From JANSWP01 sp041941305 (GTDB taxonomy: Bacteria > Bacteroidota > Bacteroidia > Chitinophagales > Saprospiraceae), in contig JBGTQJ010000015.1 of the NCBI GenBank assembly GCA_041941305.1, positions 100,840 to 164,839 on the forward strand: a stretch of DNA of 64,000 bases, read 5' to 3'. The notes under the pieces were generated by a model. The model did no database searches. It saw only the letters and a program-made list of their open reading frames with translations, and was not told the origin of the DNA. Shown here one piece after another: positions 1-8,641 of the stretch. Position 1 is the stretch's first letter, and every line of letters begins with the position of its first letter. The translations under genes and the position numbers were made by a program.

Positions 1-1
1 G

Positions 2-1087
2 GGTTTGGAGCCAGGTTCCATTTTCCCATTAGGAACCACAGCGGTCATCTATTCTGCAACGGATGCATCTGGAAATCAAAGTGATTGTACATTTAATATC
101 ACTGTCTTAACAGATATGGTAGCCGAAACTGAAATTGCTGAACCGGATTGCTTTGGAGACACCAATGGTTCTGCAACAGTAGATGTAGATAATGGGACGC
201 CACCTTACAACTATCAGTGGAATGATCCAGACATGCAGGCTACTCCAACAGCGACAGATTTGCCTGCGGGATTCTACTCTGTGACCATTACAGATGCTAC
301 TGGTTGTGAAATTGCAGCAACCACAGAAGTTACCGAACCAGATACCTTAACGGTTTCTATTGATTTTGCAAATCCAGATTGTGCTGGTGATGATAATGGA
401 ACAGCCACTGCGATACCAAATGGGGGCACTGGTCCATTTAACTATCAATGGAATGACCCAGCTATGCAAACTTCGGAAACTGCCTCCAATCTGGCACCTA
501 ATGACTATGAAGTATTGGTAACAGATAATAATGGCTGTGAGACGACTGCCAATGTCCAAATTGAAGATCCCGAAGCAGTTGTCATCACTATTGACAATGT
601 GACTGACGAAACTGGTGACAATATGGATGGAGCCATTTCTATCACTCCTTCTGGAGGAACCAATACGACCTATACCTATGAATGGACCTATAATGGCAAT
701 CCATTTTCAACTGAAGAAGATTTGACCAATTTGGACAATGGAGAATATTGTGTCACGGTCACAGATGAGAATGGGTGTACAGAAACGGACTGTGCAGTGG
801 TTGATTTTATAGAAAACACCATTAATCCAGAGCTTGATAATTATATAACCATTACTCCTAACCCTACATCTGGTGAGTTAAATGTGCAATTAAAGTTGCC
901 CGGTCAGCGCAATGTAAGGATTGACTTTTACGATGTGTTGGGTAGATTAATTTTAAAAGGTGAAACTTATCTTACGCAGGAGCAGCAAATGATTTTTGAC
1001 CTTTCCAGCTATGCAGATGGGGTTTATTTGTTGAAATTAATTGTAGATGAGGAGATTTTGGTGAAAAGAATCATCAAAGAGGATTAA
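2..1087 (+). CDS. 3' end of a T9SS-secreted SprB-repeat protein (5' truncated by window)
   Basis: The reading frame is already open at the window edge, so this is the C-terminal ~362 residues of a larger surface or secreted protein. The first residues (PLGTTAVIYSATDASGNQS) look like the end of an HYR/Ig-like domain. Two clear SprB-type repeats follow (DCFGDTNGSATV and DCAGDDNGTATA, each with a PYNYQW or PFNYQW core and a DNNGCE or DATGCE end), then a third, divergent one. The last ~80 residues form a type A T9SS sorting domain (ITPNPTSGELNV, DVLGRLI, YADGVYLLKLI, KRIIKE). T9SS substrates cross the outer membrane and are anchored or released; SprB-like repeats are typical of gliding or adhesin proteins. 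The adhesin role is inference; the sorting domain is clear. Confidence 0.85.
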   Translation, partial: GLEPGSIFPLGTTAVIYSATDASGNQSDCTFNITVLTDMVAETEIAEPDCFGDTNGSATVDVDNGTPPYNYQWNDPDMQATPTATDLPAGFYSVTITDATGCEIAATTEVTEPDTLTVSIDFANPDCAGDDNGTATAIPNGGTGPFNYQWNDPAMQTSETASNLAPNDYEVLVTDNNGCETTANVQIEDPEAVVITIDNVTDETGDNMDGAISITPSGGTNTTYTYEWTYNGNPFSTEEDLTNLDNGEYCVTVTDENGCTETDCAVVDFIENTINPELDNYITITPNPTSGELNVQLKLPGQRNVRIDFYDVLGRLILKGETYLTQEQQMIFDLSSYADGVYLLKLIVDEEILVKRIIKED

Positions 1088-1098
1088 TAAAATATCCG

Positions 1099-1199
1099 CT
1101 CTCAGGCAATAGGAGGTCAAATAAAAACCAAAGCAAAATTGCCTTTAGGAGGCAAGGGTTTTAGGTTTTGTTTGCTCTCCATTACCTCTATTGCCAGAG
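1099..1199. repeat. Imperfect inverted repeat after the T9SS gene
   Basis: The arm at 1099-1117 is largely complementary to 1184-1199 (core GGCAATAGGAGGT against ACCTCTATTGCC), with a further A/T-rich pairing and a small TTGCC/GGCAA hairpin inside. It lies just past the stop codon of the upstream gene and could end its transcript. Its right arm overlaps the -33 box proposed for the rimP promoter, so terminator and promoter are interleaved. Confidence 0.5.
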
Positions 1200-1221
1200 A
1201 ACAAAAAAAGTTGTATATTTG
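1191..1221 (+). promoter_or_regulatory. Bacteroidota-type promoter upstream of rimP
   Basis: TTG at 1191-1193 is followed after 20 bp by TATATTTG at 1214-1221, a full match to the Bacteroidota -7 consensus TAnnTTTG at the usual spacing. Transcription should start near 1228. It points toward rimP-nusA-infB, but a terminator-like hairpin and a MITE-like element lie between it and rimP. Confidence 0.6.
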
Positions 1222-1243
1222 CACCACTTTTTCAAAAAATCGG

Positions 1244-1275
1244 AAAGAGGGAACCTTCAAGTTCCCTCTTTTTTA
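1244..1275 (+). terminator. Terminator-like hairpin in the rimP leader
   Basis: A perfect 11-bp stem (1244-1254 with 1261-1271) has a 6-nt loop and runs straight into T's at 1269-1274. It begins about 16 nt after the predicted start site of the promoter at 1191-1221. It could therefore work as an attenuator of rimP-nusA-infB or end a very short transcript. No alternative anti-terminator pairing was worked out. Confidence 0.6.
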
Positions 1276-1295
1276 TTATAGCATAGTTTAAAACC

Positions 1296-1435
1296 TTAAA
1301 AAATAATTTCATCATTTAGTTCGGCATAAGGCTTCATGAATCTTCGATTTCGTCAAATGAGCGAAAACTGAATGCCTGATAAGAAATGAAGTTGAGCTTA
1401 TTTGACGAAATCAAAGAGATGAAGTTATTTTTTAA
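1296..1435 (+). mobile_element. 140-bp MITE-like element, copy 1
   Basis: This non-coding unit is bounded by 18-bp terminal inverted repeats (1296-1313 and 1418-1435, one mismatch; right end GATGAAGTTATTTTTTAA). Inside is a second inverted pair around GATTTCGTCAAAT and ATTTGACGAAATC. A second copy of exactly the same length lies at 39011-39150 in reverse orientation, with high identity along its whole length. The right end lies only 13 bp before the rimP start codon. No clear target-site duplication is seen, although both termini carry TTAA. No transposase is present, so a parent element would have to supply it. Confidence 0.75.
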
Positions 1436-1448
1436 TCACTGCTAAAAT

Positions 1449-1922
1449 GTGATCGAGGCAAAAATCAGAGATTTATTAACGACCAAATTCCAAGAAGAAG
1501 CTTTTCAAGACTGCTTTCTCGTCGAAATCAAATTAAATCAAAACCGCAAATTGGAAGTCTTCGTTGATTGTGATAATGGCTTGACGCATGAAAAATGCCA
1601 ACGAATTAGTCGTTACCTGGAAAGCTTTATTGATGAAGAACAATGGCTTGGTGAAAAATACACCCTGGAAGTATCTTCTCCAGGCATCGGCAAAGCCTTG
1701 AAACTAAAAAGGCAATACAAGAAGAACATCGGACGCAGAGTTGAAATTAATTTTCACGAAGGAAAACCACAAACCGGAAACTTAATAGAAGTAAAAGAAG
1801 AATCAGTAACGATTGAATATGAAATCATTGTAAAAGAAGGTAAGAAGAAACGAAAAGAAATGACCCAGCAAGTCATTCCATTTGAAAACATAAAGAAAAC
1901 CGTAGTTAAAGTAGTCTTTTAA
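1449..1922 (+). CDS. rimP: Ribosome maturation factor RimP
   Basis: RimP (DUF150) assists maturation of the 30S ribosomal subunit in the cytoplasm. The 157-residue product has the family's two-domain length, the typical N-terminal pattern LEVFVDCDNGLTHEKCQRIS and the hallmark YTLEVSSPGIGKAL near residues 75-90, followed by the C-terminal SH3-like barrel (RRVEINFHEGK). The start is GTG at 1449; the ATG at 1447 is out of frame and meets a stop at once. It is the first gene of the conserved rimP-nusA-infB cluster. The immediate upstream sequence is the end of a 140-bp MITE-like element, so its translation signal is partly supplied by that element. No Shine-Dalgarno sequence is seen. Confidence 0.93.
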   Translation: MIEAKIRDLLTTKFQEEAFQDCFLVEIKLNQNRKLEVFVDCDNGLTHEKCQRISRYLESFIDEEQWLGEKYTLEVSSPGIGKALKLKRQYKKNIGRRVEINFHEGKPQTGNLIEVKEESVTIEYEIIVKEGKKKRKEMTQQVIPFENIKKTVVKVVF

Positions 1923-1923
1923 T

Positions 1924-2038
1924 AGACTTTATACCAAAATAATTTGTATGGCTAAAATTTGTCATAAAAACCATCTTGGTATAAAGTCTTATGTTTCCAT
2001 TGCCTGGTTCCTGGTTGAGTGCTATTTAACCAGGAACC
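1924..2038. repeat. Two consecutive hairpins between rimP and nusA
   Basis: A 14-bp perfect inverted repeat (1924-1937 with 1976-1989, AGACTTTATACCAA and its complement) is followed by an 11-bp perfect inverted repeat (2006-2016 with 2028-2038, GGTTCCTGGTT). Neither has a strong T-run. Within a co-transcribed cluster they could be processing or stability structures that adjust nusA relative to rimP. Confidence 0.6.
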
Positions 2039-2066
2039 AATCACTGAAAACTCAAGAGCAAGCGTA

Positions 2067-3314
2067 ATGACCATTAATCTAGTTGATGTCTTTAATGACT
2101 TTAAAAGCAACAAAAATATTGATCGACCTACAATGGTGCGGGTTCTGGAAGATGTATTCCGAACATTAATTCGCAAAAAATACGGGTCGGACGAAAACTT
2201 CAATGTAATTGTAAATACTCAACAGGGAGACCTTGAATTGTGGCGTGTAAGGGAGATTGTACCAGACGGCGAGGTAATGGATGATCGAAGTCAAATCTCT
2301 ATTTCTGAGGCATTGAGTATTGAAGATGATTATGAAATTGGAGAAGAATGTTATCAGCAATTGCATTTATTGGAATTTGGTAGACGGGCCATTATGGCGG
2401 CACGTCAGACCCTCATTTCCAGAATTATGGAATTGGAGAAAGATGAAATTTACCGTCAATACACGGAAAGAATAGGTGAAGTAATTCTGGGTGAAGTGCA
2501 CCAAATCCTTAAGCGTGAGTTTTTGATTGTAGATGATGTCTCTGGAACTGAGCTTATTTTACCAAAAAATGAAACCATCAAAGGAGATTTTTTCCGAAAA
2601 GGTGATATGGTAAGAGGTGTTATTAAGCGTGTAGAAATGAAAAATAACAACCCGGTAGTCGTTCTTTCCAGAACGGATAGCACCTTCCTTGAGAAACTTA
2701 TGGAGCAGGAAGTACCTGAAATCGAAGATGGGTTGATTGTCGTTAGAAGAATTGTAAGGTTGCCAGGTGAAAGAGCAAAAGTGGCAGTAGAATCTTACGA
2801 CGATAGAATTGACCCTGTAGGTGCCTGTGTAGGTATGAAAGGTTCTCGGATCCATGGAATCGTCAGAGAGTTGAGAAATGAGAATATTGATATTGTGAAT
2901 TTCACCAATAACGAATCCCTTTTTATACAGCGTGCACTTACTCCTGCTAAGGTAAGTAACATTGATTTAGACAGCGAAGGCAAACGTGCTTCCGTTTATC
3001 TTGAGCCTGATCAGGTTTCATTGGCAATTGGGAAAGGTGGTACCAATATCAAATTGGCCAGTAAGCTGACCGGATTTGAAATCGATGTTTATAGAATTTC
3101 TGATGAACTTGAAATTGATGATGTGGTATTGGATGAATTCTCTGATGAATTGGATGCCTGGGTAATTGAGGAATTCAAGAGAATCGGTTGTGATACTGCC
3201 CGAAGCGTACTGGCACTGAGCGTAAAAGAAATCGTCAGAAGAACCGAATTGGAAGAAGAAACTGCGCAGGATGTATTGAACATTCTAGCAGCAGAATTTG
3301 AAGGTGAAAATTAG
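2067..3314 (+). CDS. nusA: Transcription termination/antitermination factor NusA
   Basis: NusA binds RNA polymerase and nascent RNA and modulates pausing, termination and antitermination. The start is placed at ATG 2067 (MTINLVDVFNDFK), which matches the usual NusA N-terminus. An in-frame GTG at 2019 would add 16 residues encoded by the hairpin region and is unlikely. The 415-residue product has the N-terminal polymerase-binding domain (DRPTMVRVLEDVFRTLIRKK), an S1 domain (GEVILGEVHQI onward), KH domains (VGACVGMKGSRI and SLAIGKGGTNIKLA) and a short acidic C-terminal helix-hairpin-like tail. It is shorter than E. coli NusA because it lacks the duplicated acidic repeats, as usual for Bacteroidota. 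Confidence 0.95.
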   Translation: MTINLVDVFNDFKSNKNIDRPTMVRVLEDVFRTLIRKKYGSDENFNVIVNTQQGDLELWRVREIVPDGEVMDDRSQISISEALSIEDDYEIGEECYQQLHLLEFGRRAIMAARQTLISRIMELEKDEIYRQYTERIGEVILGEVHQILKREFLIVDDVSGTELILPKNETIKGDFFRKGDMVRGVIKRVEMKNNNPVVVLSRTDSTFLEKLMEQEVPEIEDGLIVVRRIVRLPGERAKVAVESYDDRIDPVGACVGMKGSRIHGIVRELRNENIDIVNFTNNESLFIQRALTPAKVSNIDLDSEGKRASVYLEPDQVSLAIGKGGTNIKLASKLTGFEIDVYRISDELEIDDVVLDEFSDELDAWVIEEFKRIGCDTARSVLALSVKEIVRRTELEEETAQDVLNILAAEFEGEN

Positions 3315-3446
3315 TAATACTTAGAGGCTTCAACTTAAAGTTCCTCCAAAGTTATTCTGTTGGAAAAAGTTCTGTGTTTAAATAATTATTCTCAAAAAGT
3401 TTAAATCTTGAACTTTTTCCACTTTGGATACCTTTTAAAAGCCTTT

Positions 3447-3555
3447 AAGCACCAAGTCCTAATTATGTATAAGTAAAATTTTGGTTTCTTTTTTTCGCCT
3501 CATGAGAGGAAAAAAGAAACCAAAATTAGTTGTAGATAAATATGACTTGGTGCTT
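3447..3555. terminator. Nested palindrome / bidirectional terminator after nusA
   Basis: An 18-bp perfect stem (3477-3494 with 3510-3527) ends in A/T tracts on both strands and is enclosed by a second 12-bp inverted repeat, AAGCACCAAGTC at 3447-3458 with its complement at 3544-3555. The A/T tracts make it a plausible terminator in either direction. If it works, infB needs its own promoter. Confidence 0.65.
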
Positions 3556-3636
3556 ATATCAAAGAAATACCTGTAAAAAATTGAGGAACCCACTTCAAAA
3601 TGAAGTTTTTTCAAAGGTTTTTTCCAAAAAACAACC

Positions 3637-3665
3637 TTTGATACAATTGTTTTCCTCTATCTTTG
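3637..3665 (+). promoter_or_regulatory. Probable infB promoter
   Basis: TTTG at 3637-3640 is followed after 17 bp by TATCTTTG at 3658-3665, a match to TAnnTTTG. The leader to infB would be about 245 nt and includes an inverted repeat near 3870-3904 (GCATTTGGC with GCCAAATGC) just before the start codon, which could control infB translation. I see no gene in the 600-bp nusA-infB spacer. Confidence 0.5.
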
Positions 3666-3916
3666 CAGGGCAAATTTTGGAAGCTGGTTGTTAGCAATGT
3701 TTTTTAAGCTAAAATCGCTTTAAATAAAGCATGTTTTAAATGAGCAACTTCCATTTTTTGGCGAAAGCTTTGCGATAATATTTTTATTATGTAACTCAAA
3801 AAAATGAAAATGTGAAACGCAAGATAATTTGGGAAAGCTTTTGCCCATCCTTTATGATATGAGCTACTGGCATTTGGCATCGCCAAAGGACGGTAGCCAA
3901 ATGCAAAATTCTCTTA

Positions 3917-6900
3917 ATGGCCAAACGGTTAGTTAAAGTAGCCAAAGAATTAAACGTTGGTACTCAAACCATCGTAGAACATCTCATCAACAGTGGATAT
4001 GAAATCGAAAACAAACCCACTGCCAAGATTACTGATGAGATGGAAGCAGAACTTCTCAAGGAGTTCCAAAAATCCATTGCTATCAAGGAGCAAGCGGATC
4101 AGCTAATCATTGGTACCCGCCCGGCTGCTAAAAAAGAATCGGAAATCTTACCTGAAGAAACTCCAACACCTACGGCTCCAACACCTCCCCCCGCAGTACC
4201 TGTTCAGGAAGAAGTGAAGGTTGAACCAGAAGTCAAAGAGGAACCGACTCCTGAACCTGAGCCAGAGCCTGCACCAGAACCAGAAGTAAAAGAAGAACCT
4301 GTGGAAGAAATAGTAGAAGTAGAAAAACCAAAAGTTCAATTAAAGGTAAAAGGCAAGATAGATTTGGAGCCTAAGAAAAAAACCGCAAAAAAGGAATCGG
4401 TTCAAAAAGAAGTAGCTCCGAAAGCAAAGTCTGAACCAGAGCCAGAGCCGGTACCAGCGCCGGAAGTAAAAGAAGAACCTAAAGAAGCCCCTTCTACCGA
4501 GTCAAAAGAACCTGCCAAGGAAGTAGAAGAAGTACCTCCACCATCAGAATCCAAGCCAGAACCAATTGTGCAGACTGTAGATGAAACAGCTGAAACTACC
4601 CCAAAAGAAGCTGAAGTAGAGCCATCTTCGGAAGAGAAGCCTGATTCCGAAAAAATGGTACGAGCAGAAACGCCTGAATTGAGAGGTCTTAAAATTTTAG
4701 GTAAAATCAACATTGAGAAAGAAAAACCTAAAAAGAAAAAAGAAAAGGAGAAGGAGAGAGATAAAAAGACTCCTGCCAGAGGTAAAAAAGGAGAGGGTGC
4801 AGCTAAAACTGACGATAAACCTCAAAAACAAGATGGTAGATCCAGAGAGCAATCTCAATCCGGATCTGGTGGAGAAAAACGTCGTCGCCCTCGTACCCGT
4901 CGTAGAGTTAGAGCTACTGCTGTTTCCAACAGAGGAGGTGCCAATCGAGGTGGCCGTGGAAGACCAGGTGACAGAAGAAGAAATGATGAAGTCAAAGAGG
5001 TTTCACAAAAAGAAATAGATGATAAAATCAAAGCTACCATGGCTCGAATTTCGGGTGGTGGCAAGAAAAAACGTCAAAGATTCCAAAGAGATAAACGAGA
5101 GCGGCTTCGCGAAAAACAAGAAGCAATAGAGGCAGAAAAGACGACGGATAAGCTGCAATTAACAGAATTCGTAACCGTTCAGGAACTGGCAAATTTAATG
5201 GATGTATCTGCATCTGAGGTAATTATGGCTTGTATGGGGCTGGGTGTGATTGTTTCTATTAACCAAAGATTAGATGCCGAAGTAATTGAATTGGTAGCTA
5301 CCGAATTTGAACACGAGGTGGAATTTATAACTGCTGAAGAACAAGCTGATGACGATGTAGAAATTGAAGATGCTCCTGAAGATTTGAAACCCAGGTCTCC
5401 TATTGTTACCGTAATGGGACACGTTGACCACGGAAAAACTTCTTTGCTGGATTATATCAGAGAAGCCAATGTGGTATCTGGTGAAGCTGGAGGTATTACC
5501 CAGCATATCGGTGCATATGAGGTACAAGTTCCATCAGAAGACACGACTAAAAGAATTACTTTCCTCGATACACCTGGTCACGAAGCCTTTACAGCCATGC
5601 GTGCCAGAGGAGCAAAAGTTACTGATATCGCAATTATTATTATTGCTGCAGACGACAGTATCATGCCCCAAACCAGAGAGGCTATCAGCCACGCTCAGGC
5701 TGCTGGAGTTCCAATGGTTTTTGCCATCAACAAAATTGATAAACCAGGTGCAAATCCTGAAAAAATCAAACAGGAATTGGCATCTATGAATCTTCTGATT
5801 GAAGAATGGGGTGGTGAATACCAATCTCAGGACCTTTCTGCCAAAACAGGTGAAGGCATTGATGACCTATTGGAAAAACTGTTGTTGGTTTCAGAATTAT
5901 TAGAACTTACCGCAAATCCCGATAGAAAAGCAATAGGAGCTATTTTGGAAGCCTCTCTTGATAAAGGTCGGGGATATGTCACCAAAGCTCTTGTTCAAAC
6001 AGGAACCCTTAATATCGGTGACCCTATTGTGGCAGGTGAATATTCCGGAAAAATCAAGGCGATGTTCAACGAAAGAGGCAAGCGAGTGAAAACAGCTGGT
6101 CCTTCTACGCCAGTACTGCTTCTTGGGTTGAATGGCGCTCCACAAGCCGGTGAACGGTTTAAGGAAACAGATGGTGAGAGTGAAGCTCGTCAAATAGCTG
6201 CCAAACGCGGACAAATCAGTCGGGAACAATCCAATAGAGCAACCAAACGTATCAGCCTGGATGAAATCGGTCGCCGTTTGGCTCTAGGTACCTTTAAAGA
6301 ATTGAACCTCATCGTTAAAGGTGACGTGGATGGCTCCATCGAAGCCCTTTCAGATTCTTTGATAAAATTGAGCCAGGAAACAGTACAAGTAAATGTTATT
6401 CACAAAGCAGTAGGACAAATTATCGAATCCGATGTTTTGCTAGCCTCTGCTTCTGATGCCATCATTATTGGTTTCCAGGTTCGTCCTTCGGCGGGCGCGC
6501 GTAGATTGGCAGAACAAGAGGGCGTTCAAGTAAAAACCTATTCTATCATTTACGAAGCGATTGATGAAATCAAAGCTGCCATCGAAGGGATGCTTGAGCC
6601 TACCAAGGAAGAAAAAATTGTCTGCAATGTGGAAGTTCGGGAAGTATATAAAATCAGTAAAGTGGGTACCATTGCAGGTTGTTATGTCACCGACGGAAAA
6701 ATCCATCGAAATACAAATGTCCGCCTAATTAGAAATGGTATTGTGATTTATCCTACCAAAGAAGGTGCAGTTGCAGAGTTAGGCTCTTTGAAACGATTTA
6801 AAGACGACGTCAAAGAAGTCAAAAACGGTATGGAATGCGGTTTGACCATCAAAAACTTTAATGATATTAAGGTCGGTGATGTAGTGGAAGGATTTGAGAT

Positions 6901-6931
6901 TGTGGAGATTAAGCAGAAGTTGGCATTGTAA
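3917..6931 (+). CDS. infB: Translation initiation factor IF-2
   Basis: IF-2 is the GTPase that brings initiator tRNA to the 30S subunit and promotes subunit joining. At 1004 residues it has the usual Bacteroidota layout: a small N-terminal IF2_N fold (residues 1-50), a long linker rich in Pro, Glu, Lys and Arg (about 60-410), a second IF2_N module (VTVQELANLMDVSASEV), then the G domain. G motifs seen are GHVDHGKTSLLDYI (G1), DTPGHEAF (G3) and NKIDKPG (G4). Domains II-IV follow, ending in EGFEIVEIKQKLAL. The start ATG 3917 (MAKRLVKVAKELNV) matches the family. It lies downstream of nusA, but a strong hairpin and a promoter in the gap suggest separate transcription. Confidence 0.97.
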   Translation: MAKRLVKVAKELNVGTQTIVEHLINSGYEIENKPTAKITDEMEAELLKEFQKSIAIKEQADQLIIGTRPAAKKESEILPEETPTPTAPTPPPAVPVQEEVKVEPEVKEEPTPEPEPEPAPEPEVKEEPVEEIVEVEKPKVQLKVKGKIDLEPKKKTAKKESVQKEVAPKAKSEPEPEPVPAPEVKEEPKEAPSTESKEPAKEVEEVPPPSESKPEPIVQTVDETAETTPKEAEVEPSSEEKPDSEKMVRAETPELRGLKILGKINIEKEKPKKKKEKEKERDKKTPARGKKGEGAAKTDDKPQKQDGRSREQSQSGSGGEKRRRPRTRRRVRATAVSNRGGANRGGRGRPGDRRRNDEVKEVSQKEIDDKIKATMARISGGGKKKRQRFQRDKRERLREKQEAIEAEKTTDKLQLTEFVTVQELANLMDVSASEVIMACMGLGVIVSINQRLDAEVIELVATEFEHEVEFITAEEQADDDVEIEDAPEDLKPRSPIVTVMGHVDHGKTSLLDYIREANVVSGEAGGITQHIGAYEVQVPSEDTTKRITFLDTPGHEAFTAMRARGAKVTDIAIIIIAADDSIMPQTREAISHAQAAGVPMVFAINKIDKPGANPEKIKQELASMNLLIEEWGGEYQSQDLSAKTGEGIDDLLEKLLLVSELLELTANPDRKAIGAILEASLDKGRGYVTKALVQTGTLNIGDPIVAGEYSGKIKAMFNERGKRVKTAGPSTPVLLLGLNGAPQAGERFKETDGESEARQIAAKRGQISREQSNRATKRISLDEIGRRLALGTFKELNLIVKGDVDGSIEALSDSLIKLSQETVQVNVIHKAVGQIIESDVLLASASDAIIIGFQVRPSAGARRLAEQEGVQVKTYSIIYEAIDEIKAAIEGMLEPTKEEKIVCNVEVREVYKISKVGTIAGCYVTDGKIHRNTNVRLIRNGIVIYPTKEGAVAELGSLKRFKDDVKEVKNGMECGLTIKNFNDIKVGDVVEGFEIVEIKQKLAL

Positions 6932-6952
6932 AAAATACATTCCAATCATATT

Positions 6953-6992
6953 AAAACGGTTTTTTTGAAATTATTCTGAAGAACCGTTTTTT
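6953..6992 (+). terminator. infB terminator
   Basis: The stem AAAACGGTT (6953-6961) pairs with AACCGTTTT (6982-6990), running into T's, 22 bp after the infB stop codon. Confidence 0.7.
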
Positions 6993-7043
6993 GTTTGGCA
7001 TAATGAAGATTACATATTAGTACCATTTGTAACCCCTGATATC

Positions 7044-7075
7044 AAAAAAGCATTGCTGAACCCTTTCAGCAATGC
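7044..7075 (-). terminator. Terminator of the minus-strand lipoprotein gene
   Basis: The 11-bp perfect stem 7050-7060 with 7065-7075 (GCATTGCTGAA) has a 4-nt loop and is followed on the minus strand by six T's (A-run 7044-7049). It lies in the convergent gap between infB and the lipoprotein gene. Confidence 0.7.
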
Positions 7076-7140
7076 CATTGAAAACAATCACTATGAAATC
7101 CTTTTGTAACTTTTGCTGGACTTATATATTATTTTTTGAT

Positions 7141-7244
7141 TCTCTTACAATTTGGGTGTACAGAGTCAGACAAAAAGAACAACCAACGTTTCCTTCGGGC
7201 ACTTTTGTTTATCCTTTTTGCCTGACCACCCAAATTGTATGAGA
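7141..7244. repeat. 104-bp nested inverted repeat in a convergent gap
   Basis: Outer arms 7141-7158 and 7227-7244 match at 17 of 18 positions; inner arms 7165-7177 and 7214-7226 match at 12 of 13. It lies 75 bp after the stop codon of the minus-strand lipoprotein gene and probably folds into a long hairpin at the end of that message. Confidence 0.6.
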
Positions 7245-7318
7245 AGATATTTGAGAGTTCTGATTACCATATTTGAATAAACCAAATGACAATCAGAACA
7301 TTTACTGAGTGGTTATCA

Positions 7319-8617
7319 TCAGTTTTTAGCTTTCACTCCTACTCTAATCGTCCCTGTTTTTCCGCCTCCCATAATCAGCTTATCCGTCACTTCTCCAGCA
7401 AATCCAAAGCAATCTTCAAATAACACATCCAATTCATCATCGGTATTGACATCCTGCACAGTTCCATCATCAAGGGTTACTGAAATTGGGTATTCAAAAG
7501 TTGGGAAGTCATTGCTCTGTGGATTCTGGGTAAACCAGTCTTCAATGATGGTTTCTAATTCCTCATCGCTGTTGGCATCAGAAGTGGTACCATCCGGCAG
7601 GACAACAGTTACGGGATAATTGACCGTAAAGCAATCATCCAGTGGTTCTCCTTCGTCACAACTTTCCAATAATGCTTCCAGTTCTTCGTCGCTATTCACC
7701 GTTTGGATGGTACCGTCTTCCAGTTCTACATCAACAGGGTAATTTAAGGTAGGCAGCAGGCTGTCGTTCGGATTTTGTTCGTAGTAGGTGAAAATGATTT
7801 CTTCAAGTTCTAGTCCGTCATTAGCAGTTTGACTGGTTCCATCTGGAAGGATGACCTCAATTGGGTACACAAAATCGAAGCACAAATCAAAGTCATCATT
7901 GCATGGTGGTTCGTCACAATCATCATCCCATCCACCAAAACACTCTTCCAGCAATGCATCGAGTTCGTCATCATTATTGATTGTAGCAACCGTTCCATCT
8001 TCCAAAGTAACCTCAATGGGATAAACCAAGGTTGGCTCTAGTGTATCATTCGGATTTTGTTCATACCAATCTTCAAAAATAGTTTCTAATTCTTCATCAT
8101 CATTGGCAGTTTGAGTCGTTCCATCTGGCAATTGAACATCTACAGGATAGTTGATTTCAAAACAATCATCGTAACCATCGCACTCTCCATCAAAGCCGTC
8201 ATCATCTCCAAAAATGTCATTAAAGTCTTCATCAGTACAAGGTGCAAAGCCAGTGGCTTCTTCGCATTCTGCGATACAGGCATTGTCATATATTTCATCT
8301 TCCGTACAAACAGGGGTCAGCAATGCTTCCACTTCAGCATCAGACATTTGTTCCAGGATCGCCTCAATTTGTGCAATCACTTCCTCCTCAGAGGCTTCCC
8401 AATCAACTCCGTCAAAGGCATCATAACAACCACAATCGTCTTCATTTTCTCCACCACGCGAGTCCGCATGACCACTGTTATTGATATTTCTGGCTTCCTG
8501 GGTGAAAAGACCAGAAGTGCTTGGATTGGTGACATTTTCTTTTTTACAGGCAGCAAATAGAGTGAGAACCATCAAGGCAACCATGCTGAAGCTCCATAAA
8601 TTGAATGATTTTTTCAT
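7319..8617 (-). CDS. Acidic lipoprotein with six YPV-DGT-DEELE repeats
   Basis: I do not recognise a named family. The start is set at 8617 because it opens a lipoprotein signal (MKKSFNLWSFSMVALMVL, lipobox LFAAC at ~20-24). The mature protein should be lipid-anchored in the envelope. Residues ~35-125 are Asp/Glu/Cys-rich, including DDCGCYDAFDG, CTEDEIYDNACIAECE and FGDDDGFDGECDGYDDC, which could bind calcium or other cations. Then come six copies of YPVxVxLxDGTxxxxNxDEELExLxE arranged as three pairs: the first member reads LPDGTTQTAN, the second LEDGTVxTxN. The end (GGGKTGTIRVGVKAKN) is basic. Asp/Glu content is far above that of the neighbouring proteins. Function unknown. Confidence 0.75.
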   Translation of the reverse strand: MKKSFNLWSFSMVALMVLTLFAACKKENVTNPSTSGLFTQEARNINNSGHADSRGGENEDDCGCYDAFDGVDWEASEEEVIAQIEAILEQMSDAEVEALLTPVCTEDEIYDNACIAECEEATGFAPCTDEDFNDIFGDDDGFDGECDGYDDCFEINYPVDVQLPDGTTQTANDDEELETIFEDWYEQNPNDTLEPTLVYPIEVTLEDGTVATINNDDELDALLEECFGGWDDDCDEPPCNDDFDLCFDFVYPIEVILPDGTSQTANDGLELEEIIFTYYEQNPNDSLLPTLNYPVDVELEDGTIQTVNSDEELEALLESCDEGEPLDDCFTVNYPVTVVLPDGTTSDANSDEELETIIEDWFTQNPQSNDFPTFEYPISVTLDDGTVQDVNTDDELDVLFEDCFGFAGEVTDKLIMGGGKTGTIRVGVKAKN

Positions 8618-8641
8618 GTTAATTTTTATGTTTTTGAACTT

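Noticed and set aside
2019..2066. GTG at 2019 as the nusA start
   Set aside because: It lies next to the hairpin loop between rimP and nusA, and the added residues do not match NusA; ATG 2067 does.
3447..3458. AAGCACCAAGTC at 3447 and GAGCACCAAGTT near 17890 as a dispersed repeat
   Set aside because: Only about 10 bp match, without similarity on either side; chance is likely.
8111..8560. Plus-strand open frame across the acidic lipoprotein gene
   Set aside because: It is antisense to six codon-repetitive protein repeats; the open frame is a by-product of the biased Asp/Glu codons. No signal, motif or promoter.
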